NCBI GenBank assembly: GCA_014381035.1
Contig: JACMIS010000854.1
Location: forward strand, 1-5,685
Direction of reading: 5' to 3'
Source of the DNA: Armatimonadota bacterium
GTDB lineage: Bacteria; Armatimonadota; Armatimonadia; Armatimonadales; Armatimonadaceae
Length of the DNA stretch: 5,685 bases
The translations under genes were made by a program, and so were the position numbers. Below the pieces are notes generated by a model, which searched no databases, was not told where the DNA came from, and saw only the letters and a list, made by a program, of their open reading frames with translations. How positions within the stretch are numbered: the stretch's first letter is position 1; each line of letters begins with the position of its first letter. Shown in pieces: positions 1 through 5,441 of the stretch.

Positions 1-34
1 AGTTGAAGAAGTCTTCGCTGTAACTCTCTGGTCC
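1..34. other. Left edge, possible tail of a preceding plus-strand gene
   Basis: One plus-strand frame is open from the window edge and ends in TAA at 21-23; another stays open to TAA at 50-52. Either could be the end of an upstream gene, but 20 to 50 bases are too few to judge. The intergenic repeat starts just after, as it does behind other stop codons here, which mildly favours a gene ending near 23. I see no convincing promoter for the sigma gene in this stretch. Confidence 0.2.
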
Positions 35-66
35 CAACAACCCACAACCTAATCACCCGACCACCC
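35..66 (-). repeat. Half copy of the octamer-repeat intergenic element
   Basis: Read on the minus strand, bases 66 to 43 split into three phased 8-mers of the pattern RGGTNRTY (for example GGGTGGTC at 59-66 and GGGTGATT at 51-58), with a more degenerate unit at 35-42. The 16 bases at 55-70 are the exact reverse complement of 823-838, so inverted copies flank the sigma-factor gene. It corresponds to the C-rich arm that precedes start codons in the two fuller copies. It ends only 7 bases before the ATG at 74 and leaves no room for a Shine-Dalgarno sequence. Confidence 0.7.
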
Positions 67-73
67 AACACGA

Positions 74-811
74 ATGTTCTGGAAACGAGCGACAACTCCG
101 GTCCCGGATGGTGGCACGGCGACGATGCCCGCTCCCGTCCGCACGGATGGCGGCGCGACGGATGCGCCGTCGCCGCCCCGGTCGTCCGCCGGATCGGGCT
201 TCGGGACCAGCGAGGAACGCCTGCTTATCGAGCGCAGTCGCAAAGGCGAATTAGATGCGTTCGACAAACTGGTGCGACAGTACGAAAAAAGCGTGTTTAA
301 TACGGCGTACCGCCTTTCCGGGTCGTATGAAGATGCTTCCGACATCGCGCAAGAAGCGTTCGTGCGGGCATGGAACAACCTGCGTTCCTTTCGCGGCGAC
401 GCGCAGTTCTCGACCTGGTTGTACCGCATCGTCACCAACGTCTTTCTGGACGACCGCAAGAAAAAGCGTGCTCGCCCGCACCGCTCTCTCGATGATGAAC
501 TTGCTCTGGATGAATCGTCCGTGGAACGGCAGTACGCCGATCCCGCCCCCGGTCCCGTAGAGATCGCCGAGGGGGATGAGCGCAAACAGCTTCTGGAAAA
601 TGCCATCGCAACCCTCCCGGAAGCCCAGCGGGCGATGGTGGTGTTATATCATTCACAACAGCTGTCCTATGAAGAGATCGCCGAGATCACCGGGCAACCG
701 ATGGGCACGGTAAAGTCGCGCCTGAACCGCGCACGCCTTGCCCTGCGCGACCGCCTTACCCCGGTCGCGGAACTTTTCGACGGGGCAACTCGTCCCAAAG
801 AACAGGAGTAA
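74..811 (+). CDS. ECF-family (sigma-70 group 4) RNA polymerase sigma factor
   Basis: The 245-residue protein has the two-domain layout of ECF sigma factors, which direct RNA polymerase to a small regulon when released by an anti-sigma factor. Region 2 spans about residues 50-130 (GELDAFDKLVRQYEKSVFN, then DIAQEAFVRAWNNL and FSTWLYRIVTN), and region 4 about 172-228 with the helix-turn-helix LSYEEIAEITGQPMGTVKSR. An acidic linker lies at about 139-170. The first 45 or so residues are a Pro/Gly/Ala/Ser-rich extension with no family counterpart. ATG 74 is the first start after an in-frame TAA at 50-52; no Shine-Dalgarno precedes it, so a later start cannot be excluded (Met18 is at 125). The next gene looks like its anti-sigma partner. 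ECF membership is certain; the subgroup (RpoE-like) and target promoters are not. Confidence 0.96.
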   Translation: MFWKRATTPVPDGGTATMPAPVRTDGGATDAPSPPRSSAGSGFGTSEERLLIERSRKGELDAFDKLVRQYEKSVFNTAYRLSGSYEDASDIAQEAFVRAWNNLRSFRGDAQFSTWLYRIVTNVFLDDRKKKRARPHRSLDDELALDESSVERQYADPAPGPVEIAEGDERKQLLENAIATLPEAQRAMVVLYHSQQLSYEEIAEITGQPMGTVKSRLNRARLALRDRLTPVAELFDGATRPKEQE

Positions 812-818
812 AGGGGTT

Positions 819-940
819 GAGTTGTTGGGTGGTCGGGTTATCGGGTGGTTGAGTAACGCGATTATCGGCGTATAGCCGTAGACGAACGCGCGGACTTTGC
901 CAGTATCCAATAACCGGACAAGCCAAGAGCCTGACCACCT
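819..940. repeat. Octamer-repeat palindromic element, sigma/anti-sigma spacer
   Basis: After the sigma stop codon, five phased octamers run from 819 to 858 (including GGGTGGTC at 827-834 and GGGTGGTT at 843-850). On the minus strand, degenerate octamers run from 940 back to 901 (AGGTGGTC at 933-940, CGGTTATT at 909-916). The arms are inverted relative to each other: 828-834 pairs with 933-939, and 836-844 pairs with 907-915 with one mismatch. The core carries the small hairpin CGGC-GTATA-GCCG. The core start (GTA, then GCGAT) resembles that of the copy at 3395-3500. This is a more diverged copy and fills nearly the whole 138-nt spacer. Confidence 0.75.
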
Positions 941-949
941 CACAAAAAT

Positions 950-2014
950 ATGGATACGAGCCGATTCCGTGACAACCTGTCCGATTATGTAGAAAATCGC
1001 CTGCCCGCCGGGGCTAAAAGCGAGGTCGAAACACATCTCGCTACATCGCCCGAGGCGCGAGCCGATCTTGCCGCTTTAAAAGAAGTCTGGCATGGTCTGG
1101 ATGACTGGGCGAAAACCCCCGTCGAGGAGCCGCCGATGTTCTTCCGGGACAACGTCATGTCTGCCGTGGAACGAACCGGTACCCGACGTGGCTACTGGAG
1201 CGGCGAGAACCGTGCGAAATCGTCCGTCTGGGAACGATTGTTTCCGAACACCGGGCGACTTGTCTTCGCGGCGGGTATCGGCGGCGTAGTCGCGGTCGCC
1301 GGATTTCTGGCCACGACCAATGCCCTCACCCCCGACACACCCGCACAGATGGCGAGCATCAGGACGCCGCTTTCCCGCGTGGCAAGCGGTCTGGTTTTGC
1401 CCTACGACGGGCAGGTCGCGGAAAACGATACTGCCGATGCCGCACCGCGTCTGGTGATCTCTACCGGGCGAACTCTGACACCGGACGCACACACCGTGTG
1501 TGATTTCACTTTCTGGCTCGAAAATGCCGCGCAAGGTTCGGCACGCTTTACCGTGATCGGCGCGAATACTGTGCCGGGAATCACGCCAGACGCCAACAAA
1601 ACGTTCAACTATGCCGGGATTTCCGGTAGCGCGGCACAAACGTTGCGCATCCCCTTCGACGCACAAAAACCTTACGCGCTCGCCTTAAAGGTACGCTGGA
1701 CGGCGATAGGGTCGGCACACGAACGGTATTTGTTCGTGCCGACCGGTTCCACCGCGATCACGGAAGGAACCGCCCCGGCACCGTCGCCCGCATTTACCAC
1801 CGCGGAGATGCCCCTTTTGGACGCACTTCAACAGGTAGCGACGGTAACCGGGACTCCCATCACTCTGGAGGACGTACCCGACACAGCGACACTGCGCGTT
1901 CGCGTTGCGGCAGACGGCAAGGAAAGCGTCTCGGTCGCGCTCCGCCGCAGTTTATCGCCACTCGGACTTCGCGTATCACGCTCTCCGGCTGGGGTCTTAA
2001 TCACGAAGCAGTAG
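950..2014 (+). CDS. Putative transmembrane anti-sigma factor with C-terminal STN-like domain
   Basis: This 354-residue protein has a cytoplasmic N-terminal part (about 1-100) starting with the helical pattern of anti-sigma domains (RFRDNLSDYVENRLP, then EVETHLATSPEARADLAAL). One membrane helix follows at about 104-121 (LVFAAGIGGVVAVAGFLA), then a beta-rich extracytoplasmic region (about 140-270). Residues about 286-354 (PLLDALQQVATVTGTPITL to the end) look like an STN or FecR C-terminal domain. In zinc-type anti-sigma factors His is followed by a CxxC; here His29 is followed by LATSPEA with no Cys, so a zinc site is absent. By position and layout it should hold the upstream sigma factor at the membrane and release it on an envelope signal; partner and signal are inferred. 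ATG 950 has no Shine-Dalgarno, and the repeat ends 9 bases upstream. The unit ends at a strong terminator. Confidence 0.8.
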   Translation: MDTSRFRDNLSDYVENRLPAGAKSEVETHLATSPEARADLAALKEVWHGLDDWAKTPVEEPPMFFRDNVMSAVERTGTRRGYWSGENRAKSSVWERLFPNTGRLVFAAGIGGVVAVAGFLATTNALTPDTPAQMASIRTPLSRVASGLVLPYDGQVAENDTADAAPRLVISTGRTLTPDAHTVCDFTFWLENAAQGSARFTVIGANTVPGITPDANKTFNYAGISGSAAQTLRIPFDAQKPYALALKVRWTAIGSAHERYLFVPTGSTAITEGTAPAPSPAFTTAEMPLLDALQQVATVTGTPITLEDVPDTATLRVRVAADGKESVSVALRRSLSPLGLRVSRSPAGVLITKQ

Positions 2015-2029
2015 GATGAACGGTTCCAG

Positions 2030-2070
2030 GCAAGCGGGTGGAGAGCAGACTCTCCACCCGCTTGCTTTTT
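2030..2070 (+). terminator. Intrinsic terminator of the sigma/anti-sigma unit
   Basis: A perfect 16-bp GC-rich stem (2030-2045 with 2050-2065) encloses the tetraloop CAGA and is followed by TTTTT at 2066-2070. It starts 15 bases after the stop codon of the anti-sigma gene. On the minus strand no T tract follows the hairpin, so it should terminate mainly plus-strand transcription. It could still form at the 3' end of the convergent minus-strand transcript. Confidence 0.95.
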
Positions 2071-2071
2071 A

Positions 2072-2263
2072 TCAGTCGCGAAGTGTCTCCCAGACATTCC
2101 ATTGGTCGTAAATGTCCGAGAGCGGAAGCCATTCGCCCTCCGGGAGCAGACTATCCCCTTCCTCGAACCCCCAAACCCTTCTCTGCGACACGTCACTCCT
2201 CTCCCGTAGCACCAAGGTCCAACCAGCGTACACTCCAGGCGCGCACCGCTCGCCCCAAGCCAC
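2072..2263 (-). CDS. Small Trp-rich hypothetical protein (63 aa)
   Basis: I do not recognise this protein. The frame is open from GTG at 2263 to TGA at 2074-2072, just beside the terminator hairpin. Its composition looks protein-like: six Trp, many acidic residues and a coherent C-terminal end (LPLSDIYDQWNVWETLRD). An AGGAGG at 2287-2282, continuing into a GGGGAG stretch, lies upstream, but the spacing to GTG (13-18 nt) is longer than ideal. It begins 47 nt after the stop codon of the reductase-like gene on the same strand, so it may be the last gene of that unit. Against it are the non-ATG start, short length, and AGG/AGA codons that are rarer in the neighbours. If it is not a gene, 2071-2310 is a spacer between convergent units with nothing else visible. 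Confidence 0.45.
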   Translation of the reverse strand: MAWGERCAPGVYAGWTLVLRERSDVSQRRVWGFEEGDSLLPEGEWLPLSDIYDQWNVWETLRD

Positions 2264-2310
2264 AAGGGGTTTGCTTCTCCCCCTCCTGTTCCAGCGGTAT
2301 TACTGCCCGC

Positions 2311-3390
2311 CTATTTGTTACGCCCCGCCGCCTTGCGGACCCGTGCTATCTGCTCCTCGTTAACCGCCTTCTCGAACGAACGGAAGCCGCCTAGCTTGAA
2401 TCCATGTTTCGCCGCGAGACGCTGGGTTTCTTCCGCCTGTGCGACCGACACCGTTTTTCCGAGCGTGAACGATTCGTAGCGACCGTCCAGCGCGAGCATC
2501 ATGGTCTCCGACATACAAGCATACGCGGTCTTCGGCGGAAAGCCGAACTCGAAACCGAATTCCACGTCGCCAGGAACCGAGACGACCCCACCCTCGATCA
2601 CCAGCACGTCGTCACGCTCTTTCGCGACCCGCACGGAAACATCCCGCGGCCGCGCTACATCGCACACCACCGCGCCCCGTTTCAAATGTTCGGGCAGAAT
2701 CACCGCATCTACCGCCGAGGTGACGGTGACGATCACGTCCGCGTCACGCAAGCCCATCGTCACATCGCCGGTCACGGAAACGGTGCAGTCGGGCGACAGT
2801 TCCCGGATCGCTTTGGCGACCGGTTCCAACTTCGCGGCATCGCGTCCGATCAAAACCATCGCCTTTGCATCGCGGGCTAAAAGCGTCGCGCACGTCTGCC
2901 CGATGGAACCGGCGGCACCGACGACAGCGACGGTGCATTCCTCCAGCGGCATTCCCATCAGGTCCGCGCCCCGCTTCGCCCCCTCGACCGCCGTCGCCAC
3001 CGTGTAGGAGTTGCCAGTCGTCACCGCGATAGGGAGACGTTTGGCGATGGTGATCCCTCCGTCCCCCGCGACCGATGTCAACGCCCCCAGCCCGATGATC
3101 TTCGCGCCCAGTTCCGCCGCAATTTCGCCACACTGCACCAGCCGGTTATATACCTCTTCGTGTGGCAATCCGACCAATTGCTTCGGGGTGAGCGGGCAAC
3201 CGATGAACCAGCCTTCCGCCTCCTCCCCGGTCAAGGACCGAATCCCGGTAATATGCGAGACCATTTTCGGCTTGATACGCCGGGCTGCTTCCTCGACCAT
3301 AAAATCCGGTAAATACTTGACGAACGGATACTTGCGGGAAATATCCCGCTTCGGTTCCATCGGATGAATAATAAAAGCGAATCGTTGCAT
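2311..3390 (-). CDS. Acyl-ACP reductase-like (COG5322-type) NAD(P)-dependent dehydrogenase
   Basis: The 359-residue protein resembles cyanobacterial long-chain acyl-ACP reductase, which reduces acyl thioesters to aldehydes with NADPH. Shared features, judged from memory, are LGAKIIGLGALTSV (94-107), the TTGNSYT motif (124-130), the Rossmann loop VAVVGAAGSIG (154-164), IEGGVV (265-270) and the C-terminal block AYACMSETMMLALDGRY, whose Cys292 matches the acylated cysteine of the cyanobacterial enzyme. The length is also close to that family. Non-cyanobacterial members starting FAFIIHP are often labelled 'shikimate dehydrogenase', which I do not trust; no aldehyde-deformylating oxygenase gene is visible here. 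The true substrate is unknown. ATG 3390 is chosen because homology begins there; the frame stays open upstream only through the repeat and into the next gene. There is no Shine-Dalgarno. The preceding gene on this strand ends 101 nt upstream. Confidence 0.85.
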   Translation of the reverse strand: MQRFAFIIHPMEPKRDISRKYPFVKYLPDFMVEEAARRIKPKMVSHITGIRSLTGEEAEGWFIGCPLTPKQLVGLPHEEVYNRLVQCGEIAAELGAKIIGLGALTSVAGDGGITIAKRLPIAVTTGNSYTVATAVEGAKRGADLMGMPLEECTVAVVGAAGSIGQTCATLLARDAKAMVLIGRDAAKLEPVAKAIRELSPDCTVSVTGDVTMGLRDADVIVTVTSAVDAVILPEHLKRGAVVCDVARPRDVSVRVAKERDDVLVIEGGVVSVPGDVEFGFEFGFPPKTAYACMSETMMLALDGRYESFTLGKTVSVAQAEETQRLAAKHGFKLGGFRSFEKAVNEEQIARVRKAAGRNK

Positions 3391-3394
3391 AGTT

Positions 3395-3500
3395 TGGGTT
3401 GGGTCGTTAGGTGATCGGGTGGTTGGGTGGTTAGTGTATGCGATGACCGCCTGGTCGTCGGCATAACCTAAAAACCCAACCACCCGATCACCTAACCGCC
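3395..3500. repeat. Octamer-repeat palindromic element, best-preserved copy
   Basis: Arms at 3406-3428 and 3474-3496 are perfect 23-bp inverted repeats. Both are made of phased 8-mers: AGGTGATC at 3409-3416, then GGGTGGTT at 3417-3424 and again at 3425-3432; the same units recur on the minus strand from 3500 inward. Between the arms a smaller imperfect hairpin (TATGC at 3436-3440 with GCATA at 3461-3465, then GATGACC with GGTCGTC) has the loop GCCT. The right arm runs into the preceding minus-strand gene: its TAG stop at 3494-3492 is part of the arm. The left arm ends about 10 bases before the ATG at 3390. As RNA this would fold into a stem-loop of roughly 100 nt between two co-transcribed genes. 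It looks like a REP- or MITE-type element without its own coding capacity. Confidence 0.88.
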
Positions 3501-4403
3501 TAATTCCTCCACATTCGGCGTCCAAGAAAGCCGTGCCAGCATTTCCCGGTAGCCGTTCTCGGAAAGCGGTTCGCCGTCGTTCAGCGCGACGAAAACGCCT
3601 TCGAGCACATTGGTCCCAGGGGAACGTCCGCCGAATCGCGGGGTTGATGTGACCAGAAGACGTACACCACGCCGCGCCAGTTCCGCTCTGTCGTCGGGCG
3701 TCGTTGTATTCGTAATGACCGTTTTTCCCGCGAGCGGTTCCCCGGTCGCATCCGGCAGGTAGCGACGGATCAACAGGAAATCCCCGGCAATAACGTCCGC
3801 CCACCGATACCACTCGCCCCACTTCGGTAACGTAGTGGTTTGCGACTCACCCGTCGGATACAGCAACTTGAACGGTAATTGTGTCAATAAAGGGAGCAAG
3901 GTTCGTGCCGCGAGTCGGTGCGCCTTCCATGTTTTTATCGGCAAACCGATACCGAGGCTGAACATCATGTCACCGAACACGACGGCACCGTTCTGCTCGA
4001 CCAGTGCCTCGCTCATTCCGAATCGGTCCACGCCGCAGACCATCAGGGTTTTCGACTGCGCGAAGTTTACCCGCTTTTCGTCCGCCAGAACCCGAATCGT
4101 CTCGCGTTCCAGGGTGTTTTTCAAGCCGCTCCCATCCACTATCGGCGATTTCGTCACCCCTTCGATCAGTCTGCGAGCATCCTTAAATTCGTACTGCTTG
4201 CCGTCGGACCAGACATAGCGGTCTATTCCACCCAGACACAGGGCGTCTGCCTTGCCGTCCCACTCGCGCAAGAGAGCATTATATTTCGCGTAATCACCGT
4301 CGGTGCCGACGCGGCGGAGCGTGAACGGTTCCCCGAGGAACATAGCTTGTTCCTCGAAGTCGCGGGTGGCGGAGCCGAGCGAGACGGAAACGACTTGCTT
4401 CAA
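3492..4403 (-). CDS. Conserved protein of the family labelled 'quinate 5-dehydrogenase'
   Basis: This 303-residue protein matches, from memory, a Firmicutes family that databases call quinate 5-dehydrogenase. Characteristic segments are VVSVSLGSATRD (4-15), GTDGD (33-37), GGIDRY (58-63), DGSGLKNTLER (90-100), YPTGE (182-186) and the C-terminal stretch FGGRSPGTNVLEGV (257-270). I see no glycine-rich GxGxxG loop of a classical NAD(P)-binding fold and no similarity to AroE, so the enzyme name looks poorly founded and the function should be taken as unknown. The start is TTG at 4403-4401, kept because the conserved N-terminus begins there and the next Met is residue 21. It overlaps the stop of the kinase-like gene as TTGA, which points to translational coupling. 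No signal peptide or membrane segment is visible, so it is probably cytoplasmic. Its neighbour downstream is the acyl-ACP reductase-like gene, a pairing I recall in other genomes. Confidence 0.75.
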   Translation of the reverse strand: MKQVVSVSLGSATRDFEEQAMFLGEPFTLRRVGTDGDYAKYNALLREWDGKADALCLGGIDRYVWSDGKQYEFKDARRLIEGVTKSPIVDGSGLKNTLERETIRVLADEKRVNFAQSKTLMVCGVDRFGMSEALVEQNGAVVFGDMMFSLGIGLPIKTWKAHRLAARTLLPLLTQLPFKLLYPTGESQTTTLPKWGEWYRWADVIAGDFLLIRRYLPDATGEPLAGKTVITNTTTPDDRAELARRGVRLLVTSTPRFGGRSPGTNVLEGVFVALNDGEPLSENGYREMLARLSWTPNVEELGG

Positions 4404-5341
4404 CGGATCTGCACCGGAATCGCTGTAGTTTTCGGCAGCAGAATCAAGACTTCGGCGGGCGTCGCGTAGCCCGGTTCATCGTAGGTGACATTGACCGATG
4501 CGGAGGCACATCCCCAGCGCAGGGCGTCCACCATGTCGCCCCCGTTCTGCGTCAAACGTGTCGTTATCGCTCCGACCAGTGTTTGTCCCCCGCCGGTCGG
4601 ATTGAAATGAGACACTACCGGGGCATGGATTCGCATCGCGCCGCTGTCACCGACCAGAATCGCGCCGTCCTCGCCCAACGTAACGACGATATGCGCGATT
4701 CCGTGTGCGCTCCGCAGGTCGTTTGCCGCACGGACTATCGCCGAATCGTGAATCAGGCTACGCTCCAAATGTTTTTGCAGGGACTTATGGCTGACACGTA
4801 GCAAGAACAATCCCCCAACTTTCAACCCCGCCGCGAGCGATATACCTTTTAGATCGGCGACTATCGGAACATTCGCTTTTTTCGCATCGTCTATCGCGGT
4901 AACGAGTAGGTTCGATTCGCCGTCATCATCGCCGGTTATGAGGAGGTGAGACGCAGCCTCTAAGTGGCGACCGAGTGACGTTAGCAGTTTGTTGGTCTCA
5001 CTCTCCGTGACGGCGGGGGCGTTTTCCGGAATCAGCGTTACTACGCCGGTTTCCCGGTCGAGCAGAAGGAAACTACCGCGCGTTTCGCTAACCGTGCGGG
5101 TCAGGACATGGGGAATATCCTGTTTGTCCAGAGCGTCGGCTAATAACTCGCCGATACGTCCGCCCGCGAAGCCGACCGCGAGTGCCTCGCCGCCCAAAAG
5201 GCGGATCACGTAAGCGGAGCGCAGACCGGGACCGCCCGCGAATGTGGAAATCCGAACCGGCTTTTGTCGCTCGCCGGAAACGAATCGCTCAGTCATAGCG
5301 ACACGCTCAAGTGCCGGGAACGGGGCGAAGACAAGGATCAT
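4400..5341 (-). CDS. PfkB/FruK-fold sugar kinase-like protein, probably inactive
   Basis: From ATG 5341 the protein has 313 residues, the usual length of 1-phosphofructokinase or tagatose-6-phosphate kinase. The ribokinase-type fold is recognisable: MILVFAPFPALERV at the start, GFAGGRIGELLADAL (57-71), VTLGEDGAILVG (220-231) and FNPTGGGQTLVGAI (246-259). The key motifs are altered. GGKGxN reads GGPGLR (36-41), KPN reads RVS (182-184), and the GAGD motif holding the catalytic Asp reads GGGQ (250-253). A kinase without that Asp should not phosphorylate sugars, so a sugar- or nucleotide-sensing or structural role is more likely. An upstream TTG at 5380 is in frame, but it overlaps the proposed -35 box and adds 13 unconserved residues. 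The gene leads the minus-strand unit and overlaps the next gene by 4 nt. Fold: confident; loss of activity: inferred. Confidence 0.85.
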   Translation of the reverse strand: MILVFAPFPALERVAMTERFVSGERQKPVRISTFAGGPGLRSAYVIRLLGGEALAVGFAGGRIGELLADALDKQDIPHVLTRTVSETRGSFLLLDRETGVVTLIPENAPAVTESETNKLLTSLGRHLEAASHLLITGDDDGESNLLVTAIDDAKKANVPIVADLKGISLAAGLKVGGLFLLRVSHKSLQKHLERSLIHDSAIVRAANDLRSAHGIAHIVVTLGEDGAILVGDSGAMRIHAPVVSHFNPTGGGQTLVGAITTRLTQNGGDMVDALRWGCASASVNVTYDEPGYATPAEVLILLPKTTAIPVQIR

Positions 5342-5351
5342 TCTAACCGTC

Positions 5352-5380
5352 AGTGTAACCGCCGCCGGGACAGGCGTCAA
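5352..5380 (-). promoter_or_regulatory. Candidate sigma-A type promoter of the kinase-like operon
   Basis: On the minus strand TTGACG (5380-5375, five of six consensus bases) is followed after exactly 17 bp by TACACT (5357-5352, four of six). Only 10 nt separate the -10 box from the ATG at 5341-5339, so transcription would begin about 3-4 nt before the start codon. That gives an essentially leaderless mRNA and agrees with the absence of a Shine-Dalgarno sequence. Confidence 0.5.
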
Positions 5381-5400
5381 GTTTTGCGATAAATCTCAAA

Positions 5401-5419
5401 AAAAAACGATACGTTTTTT
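5401..5419. promoter_or_regulatory. Perfect A/T-rich inverted repeat, candidate operator
   Basis: AAAAAACG and CGTTTTTT form perfect 8-bp arms around the 3-bp centre ATA, within a longer A tract starting at 5398. It lies between divergent transcription units: about 20 bp upstream of the minus-strand -35 box and 10 bp before the plus-strand TATACT. The position suits a site controlling both genes. It could instead be an UP-like element or a weak bidirectional terminator; no regulator gene is adjacent. Confidence 0.4.
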
Positions 5420-5429
5420 GCAGAATGGG

Positions 5430-5435
5430 TATACT
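5430..5435 (+). promoter_or_regulatory. Candidate -10 box for the right-edge gene
   Basis: TATACT matches five of six positions of the -10 consensus. At 16-18 bp upstream there is no recognisable -35 hexamer; that space is taken by the inverted repeat, which suggests activator-dependent or otherwise controlled transcription. A start near 5442 would give a leader of about 110 nt. Confidence 0.35.
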
Positions 5436-5441
5436 GCCTCC

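Noticed and set aside
35..940. CRISPR or composite transposon suggested by repeats around the sigma gene
   Set aside because: Repeats are short, degenerate and inverted, without uniform spacers, cas genes or a transposase; the same element also occurs elsewhere between unrelated genes.
1076..1666. Long minus-strand frame inside the anti-sigma gene
   Set aside because: It lies wholly opposite a well-supported gene and has Arg/Gly/His-rich composition typical of a shadow of GC-rich coding sequence.
2030..2065. Terminator hairpin acting as a full bidirectional terminator
   Set aside because: On the minus strand the stem is followed by CTGGAACC rather than a T tract.
2404..3007. Plus-strand frames opposite the reductase-like gene
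   Set aside because: Arg/His/Thr-rich shadows with no family features; the minus-strand protein has clear motifs throughout.
3391..3822. N-terminal extension of the reductase-like reading frame
   Set aside because: The frame is open through the repeat and into the antisense-free end of the neighbouring gene, but the translated extension is low-complexity repeat and out-of-frame sequence; family similarity begins at ATG 3390.
5342..5380. TTG 5380 as start of the kinase-like gene
   Set aside because: It coincides with the proposed -35 box, has no ribosome site and adds residues without family counterpart.
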